Source: Puccinia triticina (Eukaryota; Basidiomycota; Pucciniomycetes; Pucciniales; Pucciniaceae). From it: 64,000 nucleotides of DNA. The position numbers were made by a program, and so were the translations under genes. This document shows positions 22,000 to 32,052 of the stretch, in pieces (the stretch's first letter is position 1; every line of letters begins with the position of its first letter). The notes beneath the pieces are model-generated. The model was not told the DNA's origin, did no database searches, and worked only from the letters and a program-made list of their open reading frames with translations. The DNA lies in assembly GCF_026914185.1 (NCBI RefSeq), contig NC_070575.1:3617001-3681000 (forward strand). The letters are read 5' to 3'.

Positions 22000-24040
22000 T
22001 TGAATTTTGCGGACTGGATATTTGCAGCGGTGGTGTTTGTTTCTCACTGGAAATGGGAGTTGGTTGATGAGAGCATCCGGATGGAACTCGCGTAGCAAGC
22101 AATAGCAGCCAGTCTCATCAGGCGGCGAAACACGAAAAATTTACAAATTCTATTGGCCAGTTTGTGTGAGCCAAATTTGGGATCAGCTGGCATATGTACG
22201 CGCCAAGGATGGAAGTTGAACATAATCAGGAATCAACTATGCATCTCACGCAAACAGGGAATTACTGGATTAAGAAAACAGAGCAACGGACACAGCATTC
22301 ATGGAAAGTGCATTCAGAACCTTGCTCAGTTGAAATTGGTAACTGATAGACATTTGAATTTCTGTTGTGAGCCGCATTTGGATACTATTTATTGATCCAA
22401 GGTTGGAACAGCTGGCTGGGTTGGACAAAAGCTTTTCTCCGCCCTCAGGGGCAACAGTTCGGGCACAAAAAATATAAAAGGGGGCTGATGTCGGAGAGGT
22501 GTACCGGTAAGGCCGCTGGGAGGTATTGACTGGCTCTGCCATGATTGTCGTCCTCCCAGGCAGTTACGCCAACCACTCCTTTCTTCGCGCACCACTCACA
22601 GACCCTAAAGGGGGGAAGTGCTGCGCGAAAAAAGGAGTTGTCGACGTAATTAATGATTTTTAATATGTACAAAGTGATATACAACCTTAGACAGGGCGGG
22701 GGGATAAGTACAGAAGAGTTTGAAGCAAAAAAGAAATAAGCTTAGAAGCTTGCCATATTGCCATTCCACTGGTGCAAAATGCACAGTAAGAATTGGAAGT
22801 CTACAGGGAAATATTGGGGGGGAAGGGGAGGGTACATCCTCCCAGCCATTTGCCCATATGCATGCAAGTTGCTTGCCATCACGCAGCCAAGTACAGTTAT
22901 GTGACCTAGGTCACAACAACTATCCCTGCCCCCCCCCCCTGCTACAGCTGCATTACGCGCAGTAATGCAGCTTCTCTAAGCTACGTAGGTTCCAAAGAAG
23001 CTCATTGAATCATTGAATTTGGAGAGGGGACTGGCGATATCATCTTGTTGACCACCCTTAGGTCAGTGCAATGCAACAAGTGTTCCGCCACTGCGCGCCA
23101 GGAGGGAGGAGTTTCAAATCCAAGGTGTTCTGCTGGCTGCTCTAAGAATAAACTGGATCCGCGGTAGGCCTATAAACAGGTGGAAGGAAGGGTGTTATAT
23201 ATAGCTTCACCTTGCCTTTTTTGCTCAATGTTTTTTAGACCCATTTTTTTCGAGCTTTTAACACGCCTAGATACACAGTACATGAGCTTCTCCTGATAAC
23301 ACCTAAAAAATACTGCGGCAGCAGTGGCACAACGTTAAGCCAGCGCGGTCTCCACGTGTATCAGGATTGTGTTTCATGGAATCGACGAGGAAAAGTCTAG
23401 TTTTGTTGAACCAACGGGTGAACTTGCCAAGCACTTAGTTACCGAGCCTGATCCTGTTGGCTGTGTTTTATCGAGTCCATGATCCCGCTCGGTAGGAAGT
23501 ACTCCCGAGACGTATAATATAAGAACAAAATGACTTTTTTTACATCCGGAGCATAGATTTTCCGGATGGGTTGTTGTCTAGAGCTCCCGTAGAACATACA
23601 TTTCAGTCTGGGGATTTGAAGGACGGGAAGGTCAAGCTTTCGGCAGGAGGGTGCGCTGTGTTGGGCGGACAACTGTCTTGCATCAGGTTTTTGATAACTT
23701 GTACCTGAGCAGGGATGTTGTATAATACCAAAAAAAAATCTTATCCAACCAAATGGGATTTATTTTTTGTATGTTGCCTATTATTTTGCGAGGTAATGTA
23801 TAGCCATAAATCCCTCCTTTGGATGGTCGTTTCGCTCTTGCACCTCCGATCGAGGGACTCAGCTACAAAAGTCCAGGGGTTATACACATAGGGGTATGGA
23901 CGACCCCCTCCTAACATCTGTACCCTGCAAACCTCGGCCCGTCCGCATATCACATCGCCTCAGTCAGCCCAATGACCAAGCCGTTCGAGATGCTGTTTTC
24001 AAGCTGCAAACCAAACTGCCCTCGCATTGCGTGCCACATC
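22000..24040. other. No gene seen
   Basis: Only short shadow frames. A TATAAAAGGGG motif at about 22471 could be a promoter of an LTR or lost gene, but no transcript unit is visible downstream. A run of C at about 22927 and AT-rich stretches give no further clue. Confidence 0.3.
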
Positions 24041-24050
24041 GATTTAGTAA

Positions 24051-24057
24051 TATAAAG
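24051..24057 (+). promoter_or_regulatory. TATA box of the secreted-protein gene
   Basis: TATAAAG lies 81 bases before the ATG at 24138, followed by a pyrimidine-rich leader (CACACTCCTTCCTTCTT). This is the usual position for a basidiomycete core promoter. Confidence 0.5.
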
Positions 24058-24137
24058 AGCGAAATCTTGGCGGTTCAACCTTCACTAAATACCCACACTC
24101 CTTCCTTCTTTACGGTCAATCACACTGCACAGCATTT

Positions 24138-25151
24138 ATGAAAATGGCAACAAAGCTTCTTTCCTTCATTATTATTGCCGCTTCTTACCATGTCATCCGT
24201 GCAACTCGCTTCCTTCCAATTCCAACCAACGTAGTGGACACGTCTGCTTCCAGTGGTGGTAAATTTCAGCAGCTTGACACCGTTTTCGGCTTCAAAGAGA
24301 CCAATCGATTTCGTAATCAAGCTGCGTTCACCGGACCAGCAGAGCTCCCGAGATACCAGCATGTGGAAAAACTGCCTCATGAGGTTTTCACTGAGGGGAG
24401 TCCTCTGGACATAGTGGCGACCCAGCAAGTGGCATGGGTTAAAAACAAGGATTACAAGCTTTTGTCCGCCGATACCAAAGCGGAATGGGAAAAGATTGGC
24501 GGGACTTACAATGCTCTCACTGACCAAGAACGAGGAATGTTGAAAAACTACATGCGAACCCAAGTCACCAGGGGTTCACCCGAAGACAAAATCGATCTCA
24601 TACGTGTTGAACGTTTCATGGCGCGCGTGAACGAACCGATGTGGTGGAAAGCGAACCTCTTGGCAAAGGCAGATCGGGGGATTGGGGAAGACATGGACCT
24701 GATCAGAATTGGTGATATCCTTCAATTCGGAAATACAGACCGTGCTCTCAAGCTCACCGGCGCAGACGTAAACAACATGTTCAAGGAGCTTGATGAAGTT
24801 TCTCAGCGTCTAGTTGACAAGACCCCACGTGGAAAACCGCTCAACCTCACTCCACTGGATCAACCCACAACGAACATTGGAGGAAGGGAGTCGCTCTTTA
24901 CAACAAGGATGACCCAATTAACAAACGCAGCGCTGGAAACTGTTCCTCGAATGTCAGCAAAGGACCAAGAAACCCTATTACGAGTCTCGTACTGGGCTCA
25001 TGGCTTCTCCCCAAAACAGGCCAGTGATTTTGCCAAAGTAGCTCGAGTCAATCTCAGTACTAGGAGAGAGAAATGGATCCAGCTTCTCACAGAAGAGAAT
25101 TGGGAGGCTGCTGGTCAAAGACTTCGGGCTTTGAAGAATTCAAACATCTAG
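24138..25151 (+). CDS. Secreted, cysteine-free protein of unknown function (effector candidate)
   Basis: A 337-codon single-exon frame has an N-terminal signal peptide: K-L-L-S-F-I-I-I-A-A-S as the hydrophobic core and likely cleavage after V-I-R-A (residue 22). No later membrane segment is seen. The mature part has no cysteine at all, which is unusual for small secreted fungal proteins. It holds two similar tryptophan-containing segments, E-W-E-K-I-G-G near residue 116 and E-N-W-E-A-A-G-Q near 322, and is mostly polar and probably helical. The first ATG is chosen because it gives the signal peptide; Met3 is an alternative. A TATA box lies 81 bases upstream. It is the only non-transposon gene supported here. 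A role in plant infection would be typical for a rust secreted protein, but that is inference; no family was recognised. Confidence 0.75.
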   Translation: MKMATKLLSFIIIAASYHVIRATRFLPIPTNVVDTSASSGGKFQQLDTVFGFKETNRFRNQAAFTGPAELPRYQHVEKLPHEVFTEGSPLDIVATQQVAWVKNKDYKLLSADTKAEWEKIGGTYNALTDQERGMLKNYMRTQVTRGSPEDKIDLIRVERFMARVNEPMWWKANLLAKADRGIGEDMDLIRIGDILQFGNTDRALKLTGADVNNMFKELDEVSQRLVDKTPRGKPLNLTPLDQPTTNIGGRESLFTTRMTQLTNAALETVPRMSAKDQETLLRVSYWAHGFSPKQASDFAKVARVNLSTRREKWIQLLTEENWEAAGQRLRALKNSNI

Positions 25152-25639
25152 AGTAGTACCAATAACTATAGTTTCTTGAAAGCTGCCTTTGATCTCCCAA
25201 GTCCACTGAAATGGCAGGAAAATCACTGAGTCGAATCAAGGTTAAATCCTTTTGGCTCTTCTAATACATACATGGTCTCCTATTGAATAGATATATACAT
25301 ATTTAACACACTCTTTTCCATCACAAACAGAATTAAAGAAATAGCTCTAAAAAATTAGTTGTTTTCTCTGTTCAGTTTGTCACTCATTGTCTCCATTTTC
25401 AACTTTCTACATACAGATTCTTGCAAATCCACTCTCTATTCACAAATGAATCCATTATTTAACCGGCCATCTCGCTTATCCTCTTGTTTTTTTGATAAGT
25501 TTCTAAAACTTGTCCCTGTGTTTGGTAAGTGTTGAAGTGTCAATCTAGTACTGCTTAACACATTGTTGCTTACACATCCAATCACCATTGGAGGCAACAT
25601 CACACATCATCATAAGCATGCATGTACTGTATTCAACTG
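25152..25639. other. 3' flank of the secreted-protein gene, no gene seen
   Basis: AT-rich sequence with short TA-rich words that could serve 3'-end formation of the gene upstream. No ORF or repeat was recognised. Confidence 0.35.
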
Positions 25640-25777
25640 CAACATAGCAATGTGTACTTAGCTCACACTACAGGCGCACACCTGTCGCTCCCGCGCGCAG
25701 CGTCACCTAATTTTGGTGGCCGCAGTAACTGCGTAGGTGACACTGCGTGCGGGAACATCACCTGTTTGCCTGTAGTG

Positions 25778-25810
<33 letters not shown>

Positions 25811-25900
25811 TATGTGAGTTTGACTCTCACAGTACACAAGGTTGTGGGTTCAACACCCACTTCACTTGGACCTTTCTTTTCATTTGTTCAATAGGTTATG
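25640..25900 (+). repeat. tRNA-derived SINE, copy 1
   Basis: ATGTGTACTTAGCTCA and ATGGTTAGAGCATCACTCATG together form a tRNA box A region that is split by a 112-base hairpin. Box B-like GTGGGTTCAACACCCAC follows at about 25845. The body is similar to copy 2 at 26745-27010 (for example GCAAGGTTGTGGGTTCAAC there). No poly(A) tail was recognised. Confidence 0.6.
25663..25780. mobile_element. 112-base CACTA-ended hairpin with TSD TCA (in SINE 1)
   Basis: The element runs 25666-25777 between TCA duplications (25663-25665, 25778-25780). Ends are CACTACAGGC and GCCTGTAGTG, and the arms are largely complementary. CACTA ends with a 3-base TSD point to the CMC/CACTA group. It lies at exactly the same position in the SINE as the 112-base hairpin in copy 2. 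Confidence 0.65.
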
Positions 25901-25980
25901 AGCCCAGCTAGTGCATGCTGCTAGTCAAATGGACTTGGAAAGTTTAACTGCATTGTTTCATCACCCTGCACTTAGCACGG

Positions 25981-26740
25981 GGGAGTATTGGAAGTAAATT
26001 GTCTGCCACAGTTGCAGTGTACCACAATGCCATGTTATAATGCCTCTGGTCATCACATTGTGTGTCAGCGGTCGTCTCTAAAGTGATGTACCAATGAATA
26101 AGAAATAAAGCTAGCTGTATGAGATAACTAACTTAGGAAGCTGATAAAGTTCACACAACGGACAAGTGATAAGACGCAAAGGTTTGGAAAGAGAAATGGG
26201 TCAAAGAGTAAGAGGGGAAGTAGAAATAGGGAAACAAGGAGAGGGAGAGAGAAAGGAAATATAAAAGCCCCAATCACGACCTGTAGTTGTAATTGCTTGG
26301 GCTTGGTAGGTAAGAGGATTGATTGATTCTTAATAATCGAAGTCTATCAATAATTCTGGGGATCTCTCATAGCGAGATCCCTTGGCTTTTAACTTCTTGA
26401 GTTCGCGTATTTCGCGCTTGGATAACTATTCCAGATAGGAATAGTTATTATTTTTTAAGGGTGCTGATCCCTTATTAGGGAATAGTCTTTCTGTTCTGTT
26501 CCGCGAATCATAGCGGAATTTTCTCATCTTTTTAGCCTTTTAAAGGCTAGTCTTACTTATCTTAAGCGTGTCTTTGTTCACGCTCTAGTTCGCGCTCCTG
26601 TTCGCGTTCCTGGTTGCGCTCTCTATGGCGCAGTAGGGTGGTTACCTTCTGCGCGGGTGTTTAATGGAGTAGCCTTTTGGCGCAGTGAAGGATCTCCTTC
26701 ATGCGCTCGAGGCTGAAATTGTGTGTCATCACTCCATACC
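25981..26740 (+). mobile_element. Probable LTR with polypurine tract
   Basis: GGGGGAGTAT at about 25980 looks like the polypurine tract that precedes the 3' LTR of copia elements, and TGGAAG follows. Inside are a TATA-like ATATAAAAGCC at about 26259 and AATAATC-type words. A chain of perfect short hairpins follows at 26355-26560 (GGGATCTC/GAGATCCC, AACTATTCC/GGAATAGTT, TCCCTTATTAGGGA, TTCCGC/GCGGAA, TAGCCTTTTAAAGGCTA). The right end is uncertain, no second LTR is present, and no TSD could be read. Confidence 0.45.
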
Positions 26741-26744
26741 CATC

Positions 26745-27010
26745 ATCATTCATCATCAAAAATGTGTACTTAGCTCACACAGCGGGCAATCGGATGTTGC
26801 ACGCAGCCCGCAGCGACACCCGAGCCAAGGGGACCCCCTTTACGCGGGTGTTGCTGCGGGCTGCGTGCGACACCCGATTGCCCGCTGTGTCAATTGTTAG
26901 AGCATCACTCATGAAAGTTGAGGTTGGGGGTTCAATTTCTTCAGTATGCAAGGTTGTGGGTTCAACTCTCACATCTCTTGAAGTTATCTTTTCACATAGT
27001 TCAATAGTAA
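26745..27010 (+). repeat. tRNA-derived SINE, copy 2
   Basis: This has the same layout as copy 1: ATGTGTACTTAGCTCA, hairpin, ATTGTTAGAGCATCACTCATG, then box B-like GTTGTGGGTTCAACTCTCAC. A second box B-like GGGGGTTCAATTTC lies between. About 130 bases after the hairpin can be aligned with copy 1. Confidence 0.6.
26775..26892. mobile_element. 112-base hairpin with TSD TCA (in SINE 2)
   Basis: The element runs 26778-26889 between TCA duplications. Its arms begin CACAGCGGGCAATCGG and are complementary for about 46 bases with only a few mismatches. It has the same length and insertion point as the hairpin in copy 1, but the arm sequence is very different. Confidence 0.65.
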
Positions 27011-27224
27011 GAGTTGTGATAGCTACCAGTCTGGATATATGAAGGAGAATCCATTTATATCTTGAACAGTCCATATTGATTTTCAGGAGAAACCTGAGGC
27101 TGAGAATCTTGCCCAAATCTATGGCAAAGAAATCAACCTTGTGATCCTGTTGAACAAAGTATAGAATATCATTTTTGATTCAACTTTGCAATCATAAAAA
27201 AAACTCACCAGGTGAGGCTATGTA

Positions 27225-28357
27225 GGATGCTTTTCAGCCTTAGAGTCAACACAGTTGACCTAAAACTGCATTTTATCTAGAGATGACCTCTTGCACCAGG
27301 GTACCCACCGCGGGACCCGCACCCGCACCCGGCACCCGCCGGCGTGTGCTCAGCAGCTATACCGGGTACCTGCTGGCGGGTGCCGGGTGAAGGGGCGGGT
27401 ACCCGCTCTGATACACTCACTGCTGGTGAGAAATCCTTGCCGGTCAGCAATGCATACACTCGCTGACCGGGGGGGATTCCCACAGTCAGCAAGCTCATTG
27501 ATGACCGGGAGGGAGTCCTCCCAGCCATTGATCATTACATCAATGACCAGGAGGAATTCCTCCCAGCCATTGATCATTATATTGATGACCGGGGTGGACA
27601 ACTTGGTGGAGGCACGCATCAGTCAGAAATAACTTCAATATGCGGCTAGGCGCTCATCAAGCCCCGGCGTTTCAGGATCAAGACTTTGGCAGATTCTTGC
27701 GGTTTCCCTTTCTACCCTTCCTCTTTGTGTGTTTTGTTTCTTTTTATTCCTTTCACATTTCTTCATGTTCTTTCTTTCTCTTTCTTTTCTTTTCTGTTTC
27801 TTACTTGCGCGCGTTGGAAAGGTTGAGTTGGAGGAGGGTTGGTTTGTTTGATTGGTTGTCTCTTTGGTTTTGGCGTGGAAGTGGTTTTCTTTTCTTGTTT
27901 TGTTGTTTTTCATCTTCTCATTCTAGTTGTATGGGCGCGGCGGGCACGAGGGCTTGTCGCGGGCCTGAATCCAAGTTCAGCCAAACTTGGAGGACCCATT
28001 TTTTTCCTCCCCAAAAACTGAACACCCGGCACCCGCCGGCGGGTGCTGAGCGGGTGTTCCGGGTACCTGCTGGGGGGTGCTGAGCGGGTGTTCCAGGTAC
28101 CTGCTGGCGGGTGCCAGGTACCCGCAAACGGGTACCCAAGCGCCATCTCTAATTTTATCTGCATTTTATATGTAAATGTGTTCATATCTTTTTAACCTTA
28201 ATAATTAAGGATGTTTTGACTTCAGATTCTCATTTCTCATCCAATTTTGACCCTAGTTTACAATATCTCTGCTCCTTCACAGAGTTTGTGGTTTGTGACG
28301 CACATGCGCAGCAGCACCGCGTAGGCGCGCCTGAGCGCTCCAAAGCACATGTAAATG
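27225..28357. repeat. Family X right arm (X4), first part
   Basis: 27225-27277 and 28152-28357 match the inner right arm of X1 (TCAGCCTTAGAGTCAACACAG, the TTTGTGGTTTGTGACG block, GCGCTCCAAA). A hAT-type MITE splits the two pieces, and the chromovirus interrupts the arm at 28357. The arm continues at 52273-52385. Confidence 0.7.
27270..28159. mobile_element. hAT-type MITE with 8-base TSD ATTTTATC
   Basis: The element runs 27278-28151 (874 bp) between perfect ATTTTATC duplications (27270-27277, 28152-28159). The ends begin TAGAGATG (hAT consensus YARNG) and lead into GGGTACCC and CACCCGCCGGC blocks on both sides. The interior holds repeats of ATTGATGACCGGGAGG type (27500-27600) and a pyrimidine-rich strand (27690-27900). 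No transposase. Confidence 0.85.
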
Positions 28358-29524
28358 TGTCAGCCGGGCTACTATAATAAGGTAGAGCCCAGCTGACTAT
28401 TTTTTATATGTTACTAAAACTGCACATACTATTTGCAGCACAGAGCGCTAAGTAGTCGCTATACTCATTCAGCCTTAGCGACTACGACAGGTGAGCATTG
28501 AGTACGGCGCAGAGCGCCGCGCATAAGAATATGCAATAAACCTCCCCTTGAACGATTGATAGAATTGAGGAGAGAGTGCACAAAACTCTGGCCGCAGGTA
28601 TCGGCCGGAGAAAGAATAAAAACCATGAAGTAAAGCTCGTTCTAATGACAAGAGAACGAAAAGCGAAAACGTTCTCAAGCCAAGAGAACGAGTGTCAGAT
28701 ACTCTCCTGTTCCCTTGTTCTAAAGAGAATCAGAAGAACTGATCGATTGGAAACGGCCGGAGGAGAAGAGCAAAGAAGTAAACTACTGCTTCTCCCCCGG
28801 CCAAAGAAGAACTAATTGAAAGCAATACATAGAGTAGAACTCTCCCTCGGACCGAGGAAGGACTCTACTCGCAGTTGATTAACAAGGACAGGAGAGATGC
28901 GAGTAATAGAACGCTAGACCTCTCCTGTCCGAACAAGTCTTTCCCGCGGTTGAAGAGCCGCGAGGAATTTGAAAATATAAAGGCGACCCCACCGGTCGCC
29001 TCAAGAATATATAAAGGGAGGCTTCTGAGCGAGTAGAAGCCTCCCCAGATTCATACAAACCATTTCGCCGTACCGCCAGCCTCGCCCTCGTCTACCCGAC
29101 TAGTCCGCCAGCCTGACCGTCCTTTGATCTCGGTTTTTTCCAGAGTCATTTGTTGTTTTTTTATCGTGGACTTTCTCTCCGAGTAAGTCCACTGTTTTTT
29201 CTTTCTCTATCGGGATATATATCCCCTACCATCTCCTGGGAACGTCTTGCATGTTCGAAACACCCCCTTAACTGGGCCCCAGACGTCACAGGTCACACCA
29301 CCCCTGCGCATAGTTTGCGCAGGCCCTGTAAGATCTTCCGGAGGGCACTTAACCACCCCAGGCGCTCCTGGCCCCTCCGTTAACCCCATTTTTGGGTATA
29401 TTAAAAATAACTTTAAAGTTATTTTGCACTTTACCGCGCTTTAGCCGCGCGCTACATCGCACCGTGCTCTGTCGCCGGCGTAGCTAGAGGAGTATTCATA
29501 CTCTTGGCATCACCGAGCCTGACA
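28358..29524 (+). repeat. Chromovirus 5' LTR (1167 bp)
   Basis: It begins TGTCAGCC and ends CCTGACA. A TATATAAAG motif at about 29008-29016 is a candidate promoter. The sequence is a chain of short perfect hairpins (28452-28484, 28505-28519, 28590-28606, 28832-28869, 28889-28930, 28981-28999, 29016-29045, 29304-29322, 29404-29425). The first 429 bases match the 3' LTR without a visible difference. The segment from about 28936 to 29368 is absent from the 3' LTR. Confidence 0.92.
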
Positions 29525-29526
29525 AT

Positions 29527-29544
29527 TGGGGGTCTGGCCGGGAA
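29527..29544 (+). promoter_or_regulatory. Candidate primer binding site of the chromovirus
   Basis: TGGGGGTCTGGCCGGGAA begins two bases after the 5' LTR, starting with the TGG that pairs with a tRNA CCA end. The tRNA was not identified. Confidence 0.5.
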
Positions 29545-30021
29545 CAAAACCTGTTTTAACCCATAACCCCATAATCTACATAGTTTTTTTTTCGTCTATC
29601 CAACGAAATAAACCAAAACAAACTCACTCTTAAAGCTTACTTAAGCTTGCTTAACTCTTACGTTAAGTCTAAACCCCCGCGCGTCGAGCGCAGTAGGCAA
29701 TATTGCCTGTTAAAACTTAATTTATTAGGTTTATTACCGCTCCCTACCCGCTCTTCATAGCGCACTACCCGCGCTACCCTGCGCAGCAGAAGCCGCTATA
29801 CCTCTCGCAGCCTAAGTCGCGATATTCAGCGCACTTAACCTTGCGCTACTACGAGCTATCAAACAGCTCTACTTCGCTAACTTAAAGCCGCTACTCTTAG
29901 CGCAGCTCACCTTGCGCTCCCCAGCGCTCTATACACGTGTTTCTTAGCGCGTAACCACCATTTTCCTTTTCAGGAATCTCTATAAATCCGTATTTTTTCT
30001 AACTTCGTCCTTCTGTTTCAG

Positions 30022-30708
30022 TGGATTTGCAGAAGAACGACGAACTAATTCAGTATTACCTCCGTTACCTTAAAGAACAGAAAGAAGAACGCGACCGGAA
30101 CTACGTCCCGACCGCTTGGGAGCTGCTTTCATACGAAGAGCAACTCAAAATTGCTACCGACCGACCGAATCGAACGCGAGCAGAAAGAAAGCATCAAAGG
30201 CCAAATTCGATTTCAGCTTTTCTTGCGAGAACATTACGCCCGCAAAGCCAAAGCTTGTCAAGAACGAAAAAGTGAGCTAAAAATTCCGACCTTTTCTTTG
30301 ACTTACCCTTAGCAAGACCCGCTAAAATCCGGATCCCTTGTCTACAGTGGTTTGAAAAACCCAATCCGAAAAGAATCTCGCAGCCGCGGCTGCGCCAAAG
30401 CTCGAAGTAGACGTTCCGTTGAAGAAACCTACTAGTAAGTTTCATCCCGCTTCTATTCCGCACCGCCAGAGCACTAACACTTTTGCTGCTTGGATAATAA
30501 CAGTGCCCGCTCCGAAACCAAACTACGTCGCCGGCACTATATGCCACCCGAGAGATACCCGTAAGTAACTTTCTCCTGCAAAATTGACTGCAGAAAAACC
30601 GCATCACTGACTGATCCCTCCGTTCTCCGCAGCTGAAATAGACTCAGCTCCCGCCGAGAACTTAGCGGACATTGACGTCAGCGACTCCGAACCGGAAGTT
30701 GAAAGTTA
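30022..30708 (+). pseudogene. Spliced leader ORF of the chromovirus (four candidate exons)
   Basis: A polypyrimidine tract and CAG precede a frame at 30022 that reads L-Q-K-N-D-E-L-I-Q-Y-Y-L. A tandem CCGA duplication at about 30157-30168 moves the coding signal to another frame, where it continues R-I-E-R-E-Q-K-E-S to a GTGAGC donor at 30272. Further segments with CAG acceptors and GTAAGT donors follow (about 30316-30435, 30480-30570, 30634-30708), the last ending D-S-E-P-E-V-E-S and a stop. The part is charged and likely coiled coil. It could be a captured host gene or an accessory or gag-like ORF. Splicing is inferred from consensus only. Confidence 0.4.
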
Positions 30709-30762
30709 GTCAAATTTTTACCAGAATCTGACCCCTTATAAAACAAACAAAACACTGATACA

Positions 30763-31363
30763 ATGTCTACCAGATCTTCCAGACCTGACCTCGAAGGACC
30801 CCTTGCCACTCCGAAAAGAGGCAGCCGCAAAGGGTCCGCCATCGGAGGATCTATCATCGGAGGATCAGTTGGAGGAGGATCCGGCGGACTTAGAGGTCCC
30901 GCTTCGGTTCAAGAAGAACACGGACCCAGCTCCGAGCACCTCGAAAGCCAAAGCTCCGGTGAAAACGGCCAAAGAGCTGGAGGAAGAGCAAGTCAAGATG
31001 ATCCAGAACTTGGTGTACGTCCACCGAGCCAACTGGAGAAAATGCATCTCTCTCCAGGCTCAAGGATCTCCGGAGGAGCTCAAAGCCGGTCTACGCAGAG
31101 CTCAAGAGAGCCAAAAAGCGGCTCAGAAGTTTCTCACTCGAAAGGAGTTAGAGTCCTTCATGGAGGGTTGGAACCCCTGGACGGTGTTGAAACAGATCGA
31201 CCCTCCAGCGAGGACTTTGAAAAAACGAAAAGCTCCTCCAACCACTCAAAGCAACCATCTCCAAAAAGACCGCTATGGAACTCTGGCCGGTGCTAGGCCG
31301 GCAGCAGTTCGGGGAGGGGAAAAGAAAAAGCTAAGAATAGGCTGCGTATGCCCTCCGGGGTGA
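30763..31363 (+). CDS. Second leader ORF of the chromovirus, unknown product
   Basis: An ATG at 30763 opens a glycine/serine-rich frame. The frame opening at 30803 has a more protein-like composition (K-E-L-E-E-E-Q-V-K-M-I-Q-N-L-V, then R-A-Q-E-S-Q-K-A-A-Q-K-F) and ends at 31363. The two overlap, so a frame change or alternative start is possible. It lies between the spliced ORF and gag-pol. The charged helical segment suggests a gag-like or coiled-coil protein; no family was recognised. Confidence 0.35.
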
Positions 31364-32052
31364 TTGGCCGTGAGTGAGCGCTGAGAGATTCGTGTAAGCG
31401 TGGGGGGGGAGTTGATTTTACGACGGCTGGAGATGCGCGTCGGCGGGTTTTGTTTTTGAGAGAAAGCCGGGGATACTGCCGGCGGGGGTTGTGATCTAAA
31501 CCAGTAAGGTGGAGGAGATCGGCGTTTTGCGGGGTAAAGAACTTAAAGACTTCAGACTTGCGGGCAGACAATTGCCAAGACTTAAACTTAGAATGTTGAT
31601 GGATAACTGAGAATTTTATGGTTCAGAGTGAGTCCATGCCGCTCCAAAGCCTGAGTTCAAACTGAACTCAAACCTTGGAGTTGGTGACATGTAGCAGACA
31701 TCTCATCACAACCTAGCGCGCACGCGCGCGCTACAACAAACAAAACAGCAGACACAAAACAAAACAAAAGGAAACAAGACAAAAACCAACCCTCCTCATC
31801 CAAACCCTATCCAACGCGCGCAGAATGAAAGAGGAAAATAACAAAACATGATGAAAGTGAAATAGAAAGGGAACAAAGACATAAAAACAGAAACAAAAAG
31901 AAAGAAGGAAAAGAAAACCTGAAACGTCTTGAGGATGCGCGCCACGCGGCGCCATTGAATCTTGAGGAAGCCTTGAGGGCCGGAAAATTGAAGTCTTGAT
32001 GTCTTGAATCCTGACGTCCTCTGGCGCGCGCCATGCGCGGAAAAAAGCTTGA
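31364..32052 (+). other. Chromovirus leader, non-coding
   Basis: No coding signal. 31725-31960 resembles, inverted, part of the hAT MITE interior (27690-27900): both hold AACCAACCCTCCTC followed by CCAACGCGCGCA. A purine-rich stretch spans 31740-31920. Confidence 0.4.

Noticed and set aside
22465..22485. TATAAAAGGGG as promoter of a gene
   Set aside because: No coding frame or LTR structure follows it in either direction.
27635..28083. Phe-rich 147-residue ORF and its antisense Lys-rich partner
   Set aside because: They are low-complexity products of a pyrimidine/purine-rich strand inside a non-coding hAT MITE.
28475..28815. Small ORFs on both strands repeated at 37613-37929
   Set aside because: They lie in both chromovirus LTRs and are duplicated only because the LTRs are.
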